A DNA stretch of 64,000 nt. Source: Alitabrizicola rongguiensis (GTDB lineage: Bacteria; Pseudomonadota; Alphaproteobacteria; Rhodobacterales; Rhodobacteraceae). Under the pieces are notes generated by a model. The model saw only the letters and a list, made by a program, of their open reading frames with translations, was not told where the DNA came from and did not search any database. Positions 54,326-63,746 of this stretch are shown here, in pieces (within the stretch, counting starts at the first letter, position 1; every line of letters starts with the position of its first letter). Location of the stretch: assembly GCF_021491355.1 (NCBI RefSeq), contig NZ_JAKENF010000001.1, forward strand, positions 868,001 through 932,000, given 5' to 3'. Both the position numbers and the translations under genes were made by a program.

Positions 54326-57300
54326 ATGCGTCGCATTGCAGGTCTGGGCCGCGCCCTGATGGTTGTTTCGGCCCTTGGTCTGGCGCCCCTTCCACTTGCC
54401 GCGCAGGACCAGCCGCTGATCCCCGAACGTCGCTTCGTCCTGTCGGAGAACACCGACATGCCGGGCGGCGACCTGCAGTCGATCTTCGATACCACCATCG
54501 AGGCCTGCGAACGGGCCTGCCTTGCCGATACGCAATGTCTCGCCTTCACCTTCAACAGCAAGAATGGCTCCTGCTTCCCGAAATCGACGGTCGGTGAGGG
54601 CACGCCCTACGCCGGCGCCTATTCTGGCCGAGTGGTGATGGCGGATCCGCGCGCCATGGCCGATGCCGGCGCGCGTGCCGCGGATCTGTCGAAGTTCATC
54701 GGCACTTACGATCTTGGTCAGGCCTATGCACAGGCCGTGGATCTGGCCAACAAGCACATCACAGGCAACTGGACGGCGGAAGAGTTGATGAGGGCCGCGG
54801 CAGACGCCGAGATGGGCGGCGATCCCGCTGTCGCCTCGACCGATGTGGGTGCGGCGCTGAACCTGACGGATGCTCCCGATCAATGGGTCGAGTACGCTCG
54901 TCTTCTGCTCGCGGCGGGGCAGCCGGACGGCAACAACCAGCGGGCGTTCCGCGACCGGTCGCTGTCAGCCGCGATCAACGGATACCTGCGCAGTGCCGAC
55001 CCGGCACAGCAGCATTCGGCGCTGGTGCAGATGGCCTTCGCGCTGGAAAGCGTCGATCGGGGCAGCGACATGGTCAAGGCGCTGCGGCTCGCACAGGATA
55101 TCCAGCCTCGCGATGACACCGAGGCGCTGCTCGACGATGCGATCGGCAAATACGGGTTCCGGGTCACCGAGACGACGGTGGAAAGCGACTCCGCCCGGCC
55201 CCGCATCTGCGCGACTTTCTCGGAAGATCTTGTCGAGAAGGGCGTCGACTATGCGAATTTCGTACAGCTTCCCGACCCGGCAATGACCGTGGTGCCCGGA
55301 GCGTGGCGGCAGCTTTGCGTCGAAGGGGTCGAGCATGGGCAACGGGTGACCGTGACCTTCCGTCAGGGCCTTCCGGCGGCTGACGGGCAGACTCTGGTGA
55401 AATCGGTGCCGATCACCCAGTACGTGCGCGACCGCAGCCCGGCTGCACGCTTTGTCGGGCGCACATATGTCCTTCCGCGCGCAGGCGGCGCGGCAATTCC
55501 GGTGCAGACGGTGAACACCAAGGTTCTGGACCTGACGCTTTACGAGGTGTCGGACCGCAACATGCTCCGCGCCATCCAGAACAACCTGCTCGGGCCGATG
55601 GATGTCTACAGCGAAGCCGACTTCATGGGGAATGTCGGCGCCGAGGTCTGGGCCGGGACGGCCGACGTGGTGATGGACGTGAACAAGGACGTCACAACCC
55701 GGCTGCCGATGGACGAGGCGGTGAAGGATCTGAAGCCCGGGGTCTATGCCCTGCGTGCCGCGGCGCCCGGAACGGACCCCTACACGATTGCGCCAGCCTG
55801 GCAGTGGTTCGTGATTTCGGACATGGGCGTCACAAGCATGTCCGGCACGGACGGACTGCATGTATTCGTTCGCAGCCTTGAAAATGCCGGTCCGAAGGCG
55901 GGCGTGGCGATCGATCTTGTCAGCCGTGCCAATGCCGTGCTCGCCAGCGCGACGACCGACGATCAGGGCTACGCGGTCTTTGATCCTGGCCTGACGCGCG
56001 GCGCCAACGGGTCGGAGCCGGCAATGATCGTCCTGCGCGACGGCGATACTGACATATCCTTCCTGTCGCTGACCGATCCGGAGTTCGACCTGTCCGATCG
56101 TGGTGTCGAAGGGCGCGAGGCTGCGGGTGCAGTGGATGTGTTCCTGACTACCGATCGCGGCGCCTACCGCGCGGGCGAAACGGTCAATGCGACAGCGCTG
56201 ACTCGCGACGCCGAAATGACCTCGGTCGAGGGGCTGCCGCTGACGGCGATCATCTCTCGCCCCGATGGCATCGAGTTCTCCCGGCAGGTGGCGCAGGATC
56301 AGGGCGCAGGCGGACATGTGTTCAGCTTCCCGATCTCGGGCGGTGCGCCGCGCGGGGTCTGGCGGATGGAGGTCTATGCCGATCTCGACGGTCCGTCGCT
56401 TGCGACCAAGACGTTCCTTGTCGAGGATTTCCTGCCCGAACGGATCGACTTCAAGCTTGCTCTCGCCGATGCTCCGGTCCGGCTGGGCGATGCGCCCGAG
56501 GCTACGGTCGATGTGCGCTACCTCTTCGGCGCACCCGGTGGCGATCTCGCAATCGAGGGCGAAGCCCTGCTGCGCGCCGCCGACGGTCTTGCGGAGTTTC
56601 CCGGCTTTGTCTTCGGGCGTGAAGACGAGCCGTTCTCGGCCCAGATGCAGCCGCTGGAGGAAGGCATCCGCACCGACGAGCAGGGCAAGGCCGCGTTCAA
56701 TGTTGCGCTGCCCCAGGTCGAGGATCCGGCGCGGCCGCTGGAGTTGCGGCTGACCGTACGTGTCGCCGAAGGTTCGGGGCGCCCGGTAGAGCGACAGGTC
56801 GTCAAGCCGCTGGAGCCGACCGTTCCGATCATCGGGGTGAAGCCCCTGTTCGATGGCACCCTGCCTGAGAATGGAAAGGCGGTCTTCGATGTCATCGGCG
56901 TCGGCGAAGGCAACAAGGCCGCCGCGATGCAGGTGAAATGGCACGTCGACCGGATCTCGACCGACTACCAGTGGTATCAGCAATACGGCCAGTGGATGTG
57001 GGAGCCCGTGACGTCGCGCCAGAAGATCGCCGAGGGAACCGCCGCGCCGGGCTCGGAACCCGTTCAGATTTCTACTGATACGACCTGGGGCGACTACGAA
57101 CTGGTCGTCGAACGCACCGATGGGCCCTATGCCGCGACCTCGGTGAAATTCGCCGCAGGCTGGTACGGCACGGCGGATGCGGCGACGACGCCCGACATGC
57201 TGGACATGTCGCTCGACAAGGCGGCCTATGAACCGGGTGAAACCGCGAAGCTGCGTGTCGTTCCACGCGCCGCCGGGACAGCTCTGGTCACGGTTCTGTC

Positions 57301-59785
57301 GAACCGGCTGATCGAGCACAAGACGGTCGATGTCGCGGCGGGCGAGAACATCATCGACCTGCCGGTGACCGAGAACTGGGGCGCAGGCGTCTACGTGACC
57401 GTTTCGGCCCTGAAACCGATCGACGTGGCCGCAGGGCGGAACCCGTCGCGGGCACTCGGCCTGTCCTATGCCAGCATCGCGCCGGGAGATCGGCAGCTGA
57501 AGGCCACCATAGAGACGGCGCCCGAGGCGGATCCGCGCGGGCCAATGGACGTGGCGGTGAAGGTGGAGGGCGTCCAGCCGGGCGAGAAGGCCTACGTGAC
57601 TCTGGCTGCAGTGGATGTGGGCATCCTCAACCTGACCGCTTTCGAGTCCCCTGATCCCTCAGCCTACTATTTCGGCCAGCGCAAGCTCGGGATCGGCATC
57701 CGAGACCTGTACGGGCGGCTCATCGACGGGATGAACGGAGCCGAGGGCTCCGTGCGTTCGGGCGGGGATGCCGGGGCGCAAGCGAAGCTCAAGGCGCCCC
57801 CGCCGACCGAGCAACTCGTCGCCTTCTTCTCCGGTCCGCTGGAGGTCGGCGCGGATGGACTGGCGCGGGCGACCTTCGACCTGCCGAGCTTCAATGGCAC
57901 GGTGCGCGTCATGGCCGTGACCTGGTCCAAAACCGGCGTCGGTCAGGCCAGTACCGATGTGCTGGTGCGCGATCCCGTCGTGGTCACGGCGAGCGTGCCG
58001 CGCTTCCTCGCGCCGGGCGACGAAAGCCGCCTGCTGCTTGAGATTGTTCATGCGACCGGCCCGGCCGGGCGGATGGGTCTTGACGTGACCTCGGCCGGGC
58101 TGACGCTTGGCAATGCTCCCTCGGGCGTCGATCTGGCAGAGAAGGGCAAGCAGGTCGTCTCGATCCCCATCACCGCCGGAGAGGAGGGTGTCGACACGAT
58201 ACGCGTCGCCCTGACCACACCGGATGGCAAGCTTCTGACCAAGGACCTGACGATCCCGGTGCAGCTGAACGATCCCGCCATAGCGCGGATCAGCCGGTTC
58301 GATCTGGAGCCGGGCCAGACCTTCACCTTCGACCAGAACGCCTTTGCCGGGCTGATCCCGGGCACGGCGCAAGCAACACTGGCGGTTGGACCGATCGCAC
58401 GGTTGAACGCACCTGGGCTGCTCGCCAGCCTTGACCGCTATCCCTATGGCTGCACCGAACAGCTGACATCCAAGGCGATGCCGCTTCTTTACCTCGACCA
58501 GATCGCCAAGGCGATGGAGTTGCCAGGATCGGACAACATTCACCAGCGGATCGAGGAAACGGTCGCCGAGGTGCTCACCAATCAGGGCGCCGAGGGGGCC
58601 TTCGGCCTCTGGGGACCGGGGTCGGGCGACTTCTGGCTGGATTCCTATGCGACCGACTTCCTCTCGCAGGCGCGGGCCCAAGGCATCGATGTGCCTGACG
58701 TCGCCTTCCGGCAAGCGTTGGACAACCTGCGCAACCAGGTGAACTACCAGCCCGATTTCGACTCGGGCGGCGAGGCGCTGGCCTATGCGCTGATGGTGCT
58801 GGCGCGCGAAGGCGCGGCGGCTGTCGGCGACCTGCGCTACTATGCGGACGTGAAGGGCGATGCCTTTTCGACTCCGATGGCGGCGGCACAGCTTGGCGCG
58901 GCGCTAGCAAGTTACGGTGACCAGACCCGGGCCGATGCGATGTTCACCCGCGCGGCGAAGATGCTGAAGGCAGCGCAGCCCGATACCGGCAGTCAGATCT
59001 TCCGCGCCGATTTCGGCTCAAACCGCCGGGATGCCGCGGCCGTCCTGACCTATGCCGTGGGATCCGGCTCGAACGCAGTGGATCCTCAGGCTTTGGCGGG
59101 GCAACTGGCACAGAACGAAGGGAACCTCTCGCCGCAGGAAACGGCATGGCTGCTGCTTGCGGCAAATGCGCTGCTGACCGGACCGGACGGATCGGGCATC
59201 ACGATGAACGGGCAGAAGGTGGACGGACCGCTGGTCCGTTTGCTGGACAGCGCCGTCACCGAGCCTGTGATGGTGGCGAACACCGCCGCGAAACCGGCGA
59301 CGCTTACCGTGACGGCCTTTGGCGTCCCTTCAGATCCGGTTCCGGCGGGCGGCAACGGCTATGCGATCGCGCGGAGCTATTTCACGCTCGATGGCCAGCC
59401 GGCGGATATCGCCTCGGTCAAGGCCGGGACGCGACTGGTGGCAGTCGTCGATGTGACGCCTTTCGACAGCGGCGAGGCGCGGCTGATGGTCAACGATCCG
59501 CTGCCGGCGGGCTTCGAGATCGACAACCCGAACCTGATCCGGGGCGGCGATGTGTCGGCTTTGGATGATCTGGGGCTGGAGACCGAGGTAACCCATGCCG
59601 AGTTCCGGCAGGACCGGTTCCTGGCCGCGCTGGACCGTCAGGACGCGACACCGTTCCGCCTGGGCTACATCGTTCGCGCCGTCTCGCCGGGCCGGTTCCA
59701 TCATCCCGCCGCCTCGGTCGAAGACATGTATCGACCGGACTTCCGCGCGCAGTCGGATGCAGGCGAGGTTGTCGTGACGCCCTGA
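54326..59785 (+). CDS. Bacterial alpha-2-macroglobulin with N-terminal PAN domain and thioester
   Basis: 1819-residue periplasmic protease trap. A signal peptide without lipobox (ends PLPLAAQD) is followed by a PAN/Apple-like domain with four cysteines (61, 65, 71, 83). Then come macroglobulin domains including the MG2-type segment FLTTDRGAYRAGETVN (about 605-625) and the thioester motif CTEQ (Cys1376 to Gln1379, in YPYGCTEQLTSKAMPLLY). The C-terminal half has the alpha-2-macroglobulin helical TED and receptor-like domains. GGGAGG lies eight bases before the ATG. The stop shares a base with the start of the penicillin-binding protein 1C gene (TGATG). Confidence 0.92.
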   Translation: MRRIAGLGRALMVVSALGLAPLPLAAQDQPLIPERRFVLSENTDMPGGDLQSIFDTTIEACERACLADTQCLAFTFNSKNGSCFPKSTVGEGTPYAGAYSGRVVMADPRAMADAGARAADLSKFIGTYDLGQAYAQAVDLANKHITGNWTAEELMRAAADAEMGGDPAVASTDVGAALNLTDAPDQWVEYARLLLAAGQPDGNNQRAFRDRSLSAAINGYLRSADPAQQHSALVQMAFALESVDRGSDMVKALRLAQDIQPRDDTEALLDDAIGKYGFRVTETTVESDSARPRICATFSEDLVEKGVDYANFVQLPDPAMTVVPGAWRQLCVEGVEHGQRVTVTFRQGLPAADGQTLVKSVPITQYVRDRSPAARFVGRTYVLPRAGGAAIPVQTVNTKVLDLTLYEVSDRNMLRAIQNNLLGPMDVYSEADFMGNVGAEVWAGTADVVMDVNKDVTTRLPMDEAVKDLKPGVYALRAAAPGTDPYTIAPAWQWFVISDMGVTSMSGTDGLHVFVRSLENAGPKAGVAIDLVSRANAVLASATTDDQGYAVFDPGLTRGANGSEPAMIVLRDGDTDISFLSLTDPEFDLSDRGVEGREAAGAVDVFLTTDRGAYRAGETVNATALTRDAEMTSVEGLPLTAIISRPDGIEFSRQVAQDQGAGGHVFSFPISGGAPRGVWRMEVYADLDGPSLATKTFLVEDFLPERIDFKLALADAPVRLGDAPEATVDVRYLFGAPGGDLAIEGEALLRAADGLAEFPGFVFGREDEPFSAQMQPLEEGIRTDEQGKAAFNVALPQVEDPARPLELRLTVRVAEGSGRPVERQVVKPLEPTVPIIGVKPLFDGTLPENGKAVFDVIGVGEGNKAAAMQVKWHVDRISTDYQWYQQYGQWMWEPVTSRQKIAEGTAAPGSEPVQISTDTTWGDYELVVERTDGPYAATSVKFAAGWYGTADAATTPDMLDMSLDKAAYEPGETAKLRVVPRAAGTALVTVLSNRLIEHKTVDVAAGENIIDLPVTENWGAGVYVTVSALKPIDVAAGRNPSRALGLSYASIAPGDRQLKATIETAPEADPRGPMDVAVKVEGVQPGEKAYVTLAAVDVGILNLTAFESPDPSAYYFGQRKLGIGIRDLYGRLIDGMNGAEGSVRSGGDAGAQAKLKAPPPTEQLVAFFSGPLEVGADGLARATFDLPSFNGTVRVMAVTWSKTGVGQASTDVLVRDPVVVTASVPRFLAPGDESRLLLEIVHATGPAGRMGLDVTSAGLTLGNAPSGVDLAEKGKQVVSIPITAGEEGVDTIRVALTTPDGKLLTKDLTIPVQLNDPAIARISRFDLEPGQTFTFDQNAFAGLIPGTAQATLAVGPIARLNAPGLLASLDRYPYGCTEQLTSKAMPLLYLDQIAKAMELPGSDNIHQRIEETVAEVLTNQGAEGAFGLWGPGSGDFWLDSYATDFLSQARAQGIDVPDVAFRQALDNLRNQVNYQPDFDSGGEALAYALMVLAREGAAAVGDLRYYADVKGDAFSTPMAAAQLGAALASYGDQTRADAMFTRAAKMLKAAQPDTGSQIFRADFGSNRRDAAAVLTYAVGSGSNAVDPQALAGQLAQNEGNLSPQETAWLLLAANALLTGPDGSGITMNGQKVDGPLVRLLDSAVTEPVMVANTAAKPATLTVTAFGVPSDPVPAGGNGYAIARSYFTLDGQPADIASVKAGTRLVAVVDVTPFDSGEARLMVNDPLPAGFEIDNPNLIRGGDVSALDDLGLETEVTHAEFRQDRFLAALDRQDATPFRLGYIVRAVSPGRFHHPAASVEDMYRPDFRAQSDAGEVVVTP

Positions 59786-61824
59786 TGCGCGCGCGATGGT
59801 TCTTCCTGATCGCGGCCGTCCTTTGGCTGGCCGCGGTCGGGCGCGATCGGTTTGACGCCTGGGTTGCGGCAACGGATTTGCCGCCCCTGGTTCCAGCTAC
59901 CTCCGTGGAGGTCGTCGACCGAAATGGCAAACTCCTGCGACCCTATCAGGTGGCCGATGGGCGCTGGCGGCTGGCCGTGGACGGCGAGCAGGTCGATCCG
60001 CAGTTCCTTGCGATGCTGGTCGCTTATGAGGACGGTCGGTTCTACGACCATCACGGCGTTGATCCGGTGGCGCTGCTACGTGCGGCGGGACAAGCCTTGC
60101 GCTATGGCCATGTTGTCTCGGGCGGATCGACCCTGACAATGCAGGTCGCACGGCTTTTGGAGAACAGCGGAACCGGAAAGGTAGGCGGCAAGCTGCGACA
60201 GATGCGGGTGGCGCTGGCGCTGGAACGACGGCTGACCAAGGCGCAAATCCTGAACCTGTATCTGTACCTTGCGCCCTATGGGGGGAACCTCGAGGGGATC
60301 CGGGCGGCGAGCCTCGCCTATTTCGGCAAGGAGCCAAGGCGACTGACCCCAGCTGAGGCGGCGCTGCTGGTCGCGATCCCGCAGGCGCCGGAATCCCGCC
60401 GCCCCGATCGGTTCCCGGCCAAGGCTGGATCGGGTCGTGCCCGGGTTCTGGCGAGGGCGGTAGCGGAGGGCGTGATCGACGCGGATCAGTCCGAAGCCGC
60501 CAAGACAGAGCCGGTTCCAAATGCCCGCCTGCCCTTCCCCGCGATTGCCCCTCATCTGGCCGACCGGGTGCGGGCTGCCGATCCTACGGCAGGGCGGATC
60601 ATGCTGACGGTCGATGCGGGTCTGCAGGCCAGGCTGGAAGAACTGGCGGCCGAGGCGGTGGCCGACAAGGGCGACCAGATGCAGGTGGCGGTCGTGGTGG
60701 CCGATCACCGGTCGGGCGAGGTGCTCGCCTCGGTAGGCTCGGCCGGCTACCAGGCGGACGCGCGGCAGGGCTTCGTCGACATGACGATGGCGCTGCGCTC
60801 GCCCGGATCGACACTCAAGCCGCTGATCTACGCGCTGGCTTTCGACCAAGGGCTGGCGCATCCCGAGACGCTGATCGACGACCAGCCAATCAATTTCGAC
60901 GGCTATGCACCGACGAACTTCGACCGGACCTGGCATGGAACGATCCGCGTGCGCGAAGCTCTGCAGGAGTCGCTGAACATCCCCGCCGTGCTGCTGACCG
61001 AGGCGATGGGTCCCTCGGCGCTGCTGGCGGGCCTGCGGCGGGCCGGGATCGAGCCCGTCATTCCGGGCAACCAGCCGGGGCTTGCCGTCGCTCTGGGCGG
61101 GGTCGGGGTGACGCTGACCGACCTCGTACAACTCTATGCCAGCCTCGCGCGCGGTGGGGTGGCACTGCCGCTTCACTGGACGGGAGAGGAGGGCGACGAG
61201 GGGCAGCGCGTCGTGTCTGACGTTGCCGCCTGGGAGATCGGCGATATCCTGTCGGGCCTCGCACCGCCACCCGGTGCGCCAGCGAACCGCCTCGCCTACA
61301 AGACCGGGACAAGTTACGGCAACCGGGATGCCTGGGCGATCGGCTTCGACGGCGAGACGGTGATCGGCGTCTGGATGGGCCGTGCCGACGGCACACCCGT
61401 CCCCGGCATCTTTGGCGCTGATCTGGCCGCGCCGGTGCTTTTCCAGGCCTTCAACCGGGTGAAGCCTGCCTTTACGCCCCTGCCGCCCCCACCGCCCGCG
61501 ACTCTGCTCGTCTCGAACGCCCAGTTGCCGGCGCCCTTGCAGAGATTCCGCAACCGGCACGCGGCTTTCGAGGCGGCTGATGCGCCGCAGGTCACCTTTC
61601 CCCCCGATGGCGCGGCGGTGGAGCTAGTGGGCGATGCGGTCAAGGTAAGGGTAACAGGGGGCACCGCCCCCTTTACCTGGCTGGCCGATGGCCTGCCGAT
61701 CCTGATTGCCGACCGGGAGCGGGAAGCGATGCTCACGCTGCCCGGCACCGGGTTCATCACGCTGTCGGTGATTGACGCATCAGGTCGGTCGGCACGGACG
61801 TCAGTGGAGGTAATCCGGCCGTGA
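59785..61824 (+). CDS. pbpC: Penicillin-binding protein 1C
   Basis: Bifunctional peptidoglycan synthase of 679 residues. After one N-terminal membrane helix (about 5-20), the transglycosylase domain shows Glu82 (YEDGRFYDHHGVD) and GGSTLTMQVARLL. The transpeptidase domain has the SxxK box with Ser342 and Lys345 (SPGSTLKPLIYA), the SxN box SLN, and YKTGTS. A C-terminal BiPBP_C-type beta domain (about 600-679) completes the PBP1C plan. It is translationally coupled to the upstream alpha-2-macroglobulin gene, the standard bacterial pairing. Confidence 0.95.
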   Translation: MRARWFFLIAAVLWLAAVGRDRFDAWVAATDLPPLVPATSVEVVDRNGKLLRPYQVADGRWRLAVDGEQVDPQFLAMLVAYEDGRFYDHHGVDPVALLRAAGQALRYGHVVSGGSTLTMQVARLLENSGTGKVGGKLRQMRVALALERRLTKAQILNLYLYLAPYGGNLEGIRAASLAYFGKEPRRLTPAEAALLVAIPQAPESRRPDRFPAKAGSGRARVLARAVAEGVIDADQSEAAKTEPVPNARLPFPAIAPHLADRVRAADPTAGRIMLTVDAGLQARLEELAAEAVADKGDQMQVAVVVADHRSGEVLASVGSAGYQADARQGFVDMTMALRSPGSTLKPLIYALAFDQGLAHPETLIDDQPINFDGYAPTNFDRTWHGTIRVREALQESLNIPAVLLTEAMGPSALLAGLRRAGIEPVIPGNQPGLAVALGGVGVTLTDLVQLYASLARGGVALPLHWTGEEGDEGQRVVSDVAAWEIGDILSGLAPPPGAPANRLAYKTGTSYGNRDAWAIGFDGETVIGVWMGRADGTPVPGIFGADLAAPVLFQAFNRVKPAFTPLPPPPPATLLVSNAQLPAPLQRFRNRHAAFEAADAPQVTFPPDGAAVELVGDAVKVRVTGGTAPFTWLADGLPILIADREREAMLTLPGTGFITLSVIDASGRSARTSVEVIRP

Positions 61825-62661
61825 TCATTTCAGTGGGACGCAGATCTCGGTCAGCAGGTCGCCCTGTCGCACCTCCATCGGCGTGTTGAGGTACACTTCG
61901 TAGGGTGCGCGGTCGGCCGGTTCCTCGTCGCAGGTGGCGAGCCATCCCCGATAGAGGGCGTCCCAGGACGCGGGCAGCCCGGCATAAGGGCCGCGATGGG
62001 TCAGGACGGCAGTTCGTCCGCCATCGACGATGACCTCTTCCAGTGGGGCTGCGATCTCAGCGCCCTCGGGCAAGGCAATTCCCGCATGGGAGCGCAGTTG
62101 CTCGGGCGGGACGGTCGAAGGGTCGTCGTAGTAGAGCGCCAGCATCGATCCGGCCTGGACCAGAAGCCCACGGGCAGCAAGCGTGGTGAACAACTTTTCA
62201 AAGGCGCGCCCGATCTCGGAATAGGGTCCGGTATGGGTAACGGCGGCAAGGCGGCGGCGTGGTTCGGTGCGGATCGTGACATCAGGCATGGAATCATCTC
62301 CTGTTGGGGTGGGAAGGAGCGGTGGTCGATGCTGACCGCGGTGCCGGTAGCTGGACGGAGGCACGCCATAGAGGTCGGCGAAGGCCCGCGAGAAACTGTC
62401 GGCATCAGGATAGCCGACCTCGCCCGCGATCTGCGCGACTGGCGTCGTGCCGGTGACAAGGGCCACGGCCGCCCGGTGCAGCCGCATTCGCCGGACCGTC
62501 TGGGCCGCCGTTTCCAGCGTCATGGCACGCCAGAGACGGTGGAAGTGGAAGCGGCTGAGCGCGGCCACCTCGGCCAACCGATCAAGCGACAGGTCGTCCG
62601 TCGGGTTGTCGTGGATGTAGTCGAGCACCCGGTTAAGGCGTTTCTCATGGTGGTGGGTCAT
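61825..62661 (-). CDS. AraC family regulator with GyrI-like effector domain
   Basis: 278 residues. The N-terminal AraC DNA-binding part (about 1-105) has two helix-turn-helix units: SLDRLAEVAALSRFHFHRLWR, and PVAQIAGEVGYPDADSFSRAFADLYGVPPSSYR. The C-terminal GyrI-like/SOUL-type ligand domain (about 125-278) starts VTIRTEPRRRLAAVTHTGPYSEI and ends with a repeated HRGPYAGLPASW. The ATG at 62661 has GGAGG six bases upstream, which rules out the ATG two codons earlier. Its stop abuts the pbpC stop in the palindrome TGATCA. Ligand and targets unknown. Confidence 0.9.
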   Translation of the reverse strand: MTHHHEKRLNRVLDYIHDNPTDDLSLDRLAEVAALSRFHFHRLWRAMTLETAAQTVRRMRLHRAAVALVTGTTPVAQIAGEVGYPDADSFSRAFADLYGVPPSSYRHRGQHRPPLLPTPTGDDSMPDVTIRTEPRRRLAAVTHTGPYSEIGRAFEKLFTTLAARGLLVQAGSMLALYYDDPSTVPPEQLRSHAGIALPEGAEIAAPLEEVIVDGGRTAVLTHRGPYAGLPASWDALYRGWLATCDEEPADRAPYEVYLNTPMEVRQGDLLTEICVPLK

Positions 62662-62773
62662 TCGCATCCTCCGGTCCCTCAACCTTGCCACGGCCGCAGC
62701 CGGCAAATCTTGCCGAGTTGCATCGACGGGACGCCAAGGCCATATAGGGGCGACTCCTCAAGGATGATCCGTC

Positions 62774-63733
62774 ATGAACTATCTCGAGTTTGAAAAGCCC
62801 CTCGCTGAGATCGAAGGCAAAGCCGAGGAGCTGCGCGCGCTTGGCCGCGCCAACAAGGAGATGGATGTCGAGAAAGAGGCGGCGGCCCTCGACAAGAAGG
62901 CCGATGCGCTGCTCAAGGACCTGTACAAGGACCTCTCGCCCTGGCGGAAGTGTCTGGTCGCGCGCCATCCCGACCGTCCGCATTGCAAGGACTACATCGA
63001 CGGGCTGTTCACCGAGTTCACCCCGCTCGCAGGCGATCGCAACTTCGCCGACGACCACGCGGTGATGGGCGGGCTTGCCCGGTTCAACGATCAGGCGGTC
63101 GTGGTCATCGGTCACGAGAAGGGATCGGACACCAAGACCCGGATCGAGCGCAACTTTGGCATGGCGCGGCCCGAAGGGTATCGCAAGGCGATTCGGCTGA
63201 TGGACCTCGCAGACCGGTTCGGCCTGCCGGTCGTTACGCTGATCGACACGCCCGGTGCCTATCCCGGCAAGGGAGCCGAGGAACGAGGCCAGTCCGAGGC
63301 GATCGCGCAGTCGACGGCGAAATGCCTTGCCATCGGGGTGCCGCTGATCTCGGTCGTCATCGGCGAGGGTGGATCGGGCGGAGCGGTGGCCTTTGCCACT
63401 GCGAACCGCATCGCCATGCTGGAGCATTCGATCTATTCGGTCATCTCGCCCGAAGGCTGCGCCTCGATCCTGTGGAAGGATGCCGAGAAGATGCGTGAGG
63501 CGGCCGAGGCCCTTCGCCTGACCGCGCAGGATCTGCAGAAGCTGGGCGTGATCGACCGGATCATCAAGGAACCGATGGGCGGCGCTCAGCGCGGGCCTAA
63601 GGAAACAGTGGAAGCGGTCGGCAAGGCGATCGAGACGATGCTGAAGGAACTGTCCGGCAAGAAGCCCGAGGCGCTGGTCAAGGATCGCCGGCAAAAGTTC
63701 CTCGACATGGGTTCAAAAGGTCTGGCTGCCTAA
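62774..63733 (+). CDS. accA: Acetyl-CoA carboxylase carboxyltransferase subunit alpha
   Basis: Transfers carboxyl groups from carboxybiotin to acetyl-CoA, with AccD, to make malonyl-CoA. The 319 residues begin [19 protein letters not shown]. They contain [22 protein letters not shown], the oxyanion region [32 protein letters not shown] and [15 protein letters not shown], all characteristic of AccA. It is divergent from the AraC-type gene with 112 bases between starts. Confidence 0.97.
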   Translation: MNYLEFEKPLAEIEGKAEELRALGRANKEMDVEKEAAALDKKADALLKDLYKDLSPWRKCLVARHPDRPHCKDYIDGLFTEFTPLAGDRNFADDHAVMGGLARFNDQAVVVIGHEKGSDTKTRIERNFGMARPEGYRKAIRLMDLADRFGLPVVTLIDTPGAYPGKGAEERGQSEAIAQSTAKCLAIGVPLISVVIGEGGSGGAVAFATANRIAMLEHSIYSVISPEGCASILWKDAEKMREAAEALRLTAQDLQKLGVIDRIIKEPMGGAQRGPKETVEAVGKAIETMLKELSGKKPEALVKDRRQKFLDMGSKGLAA

Positions 63734-63746
63734 CCGCCAAGCAGAG

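Noticed and set aside
54965-57319. 784-codon open frame antisense to the alpha-2-macroglobulin gene
   Set aside because: No family resemblance, odd Arg/His-rich composition, and it lies wholly inside a well-supported gene; long antisense frames are expected in high-GC DNA.
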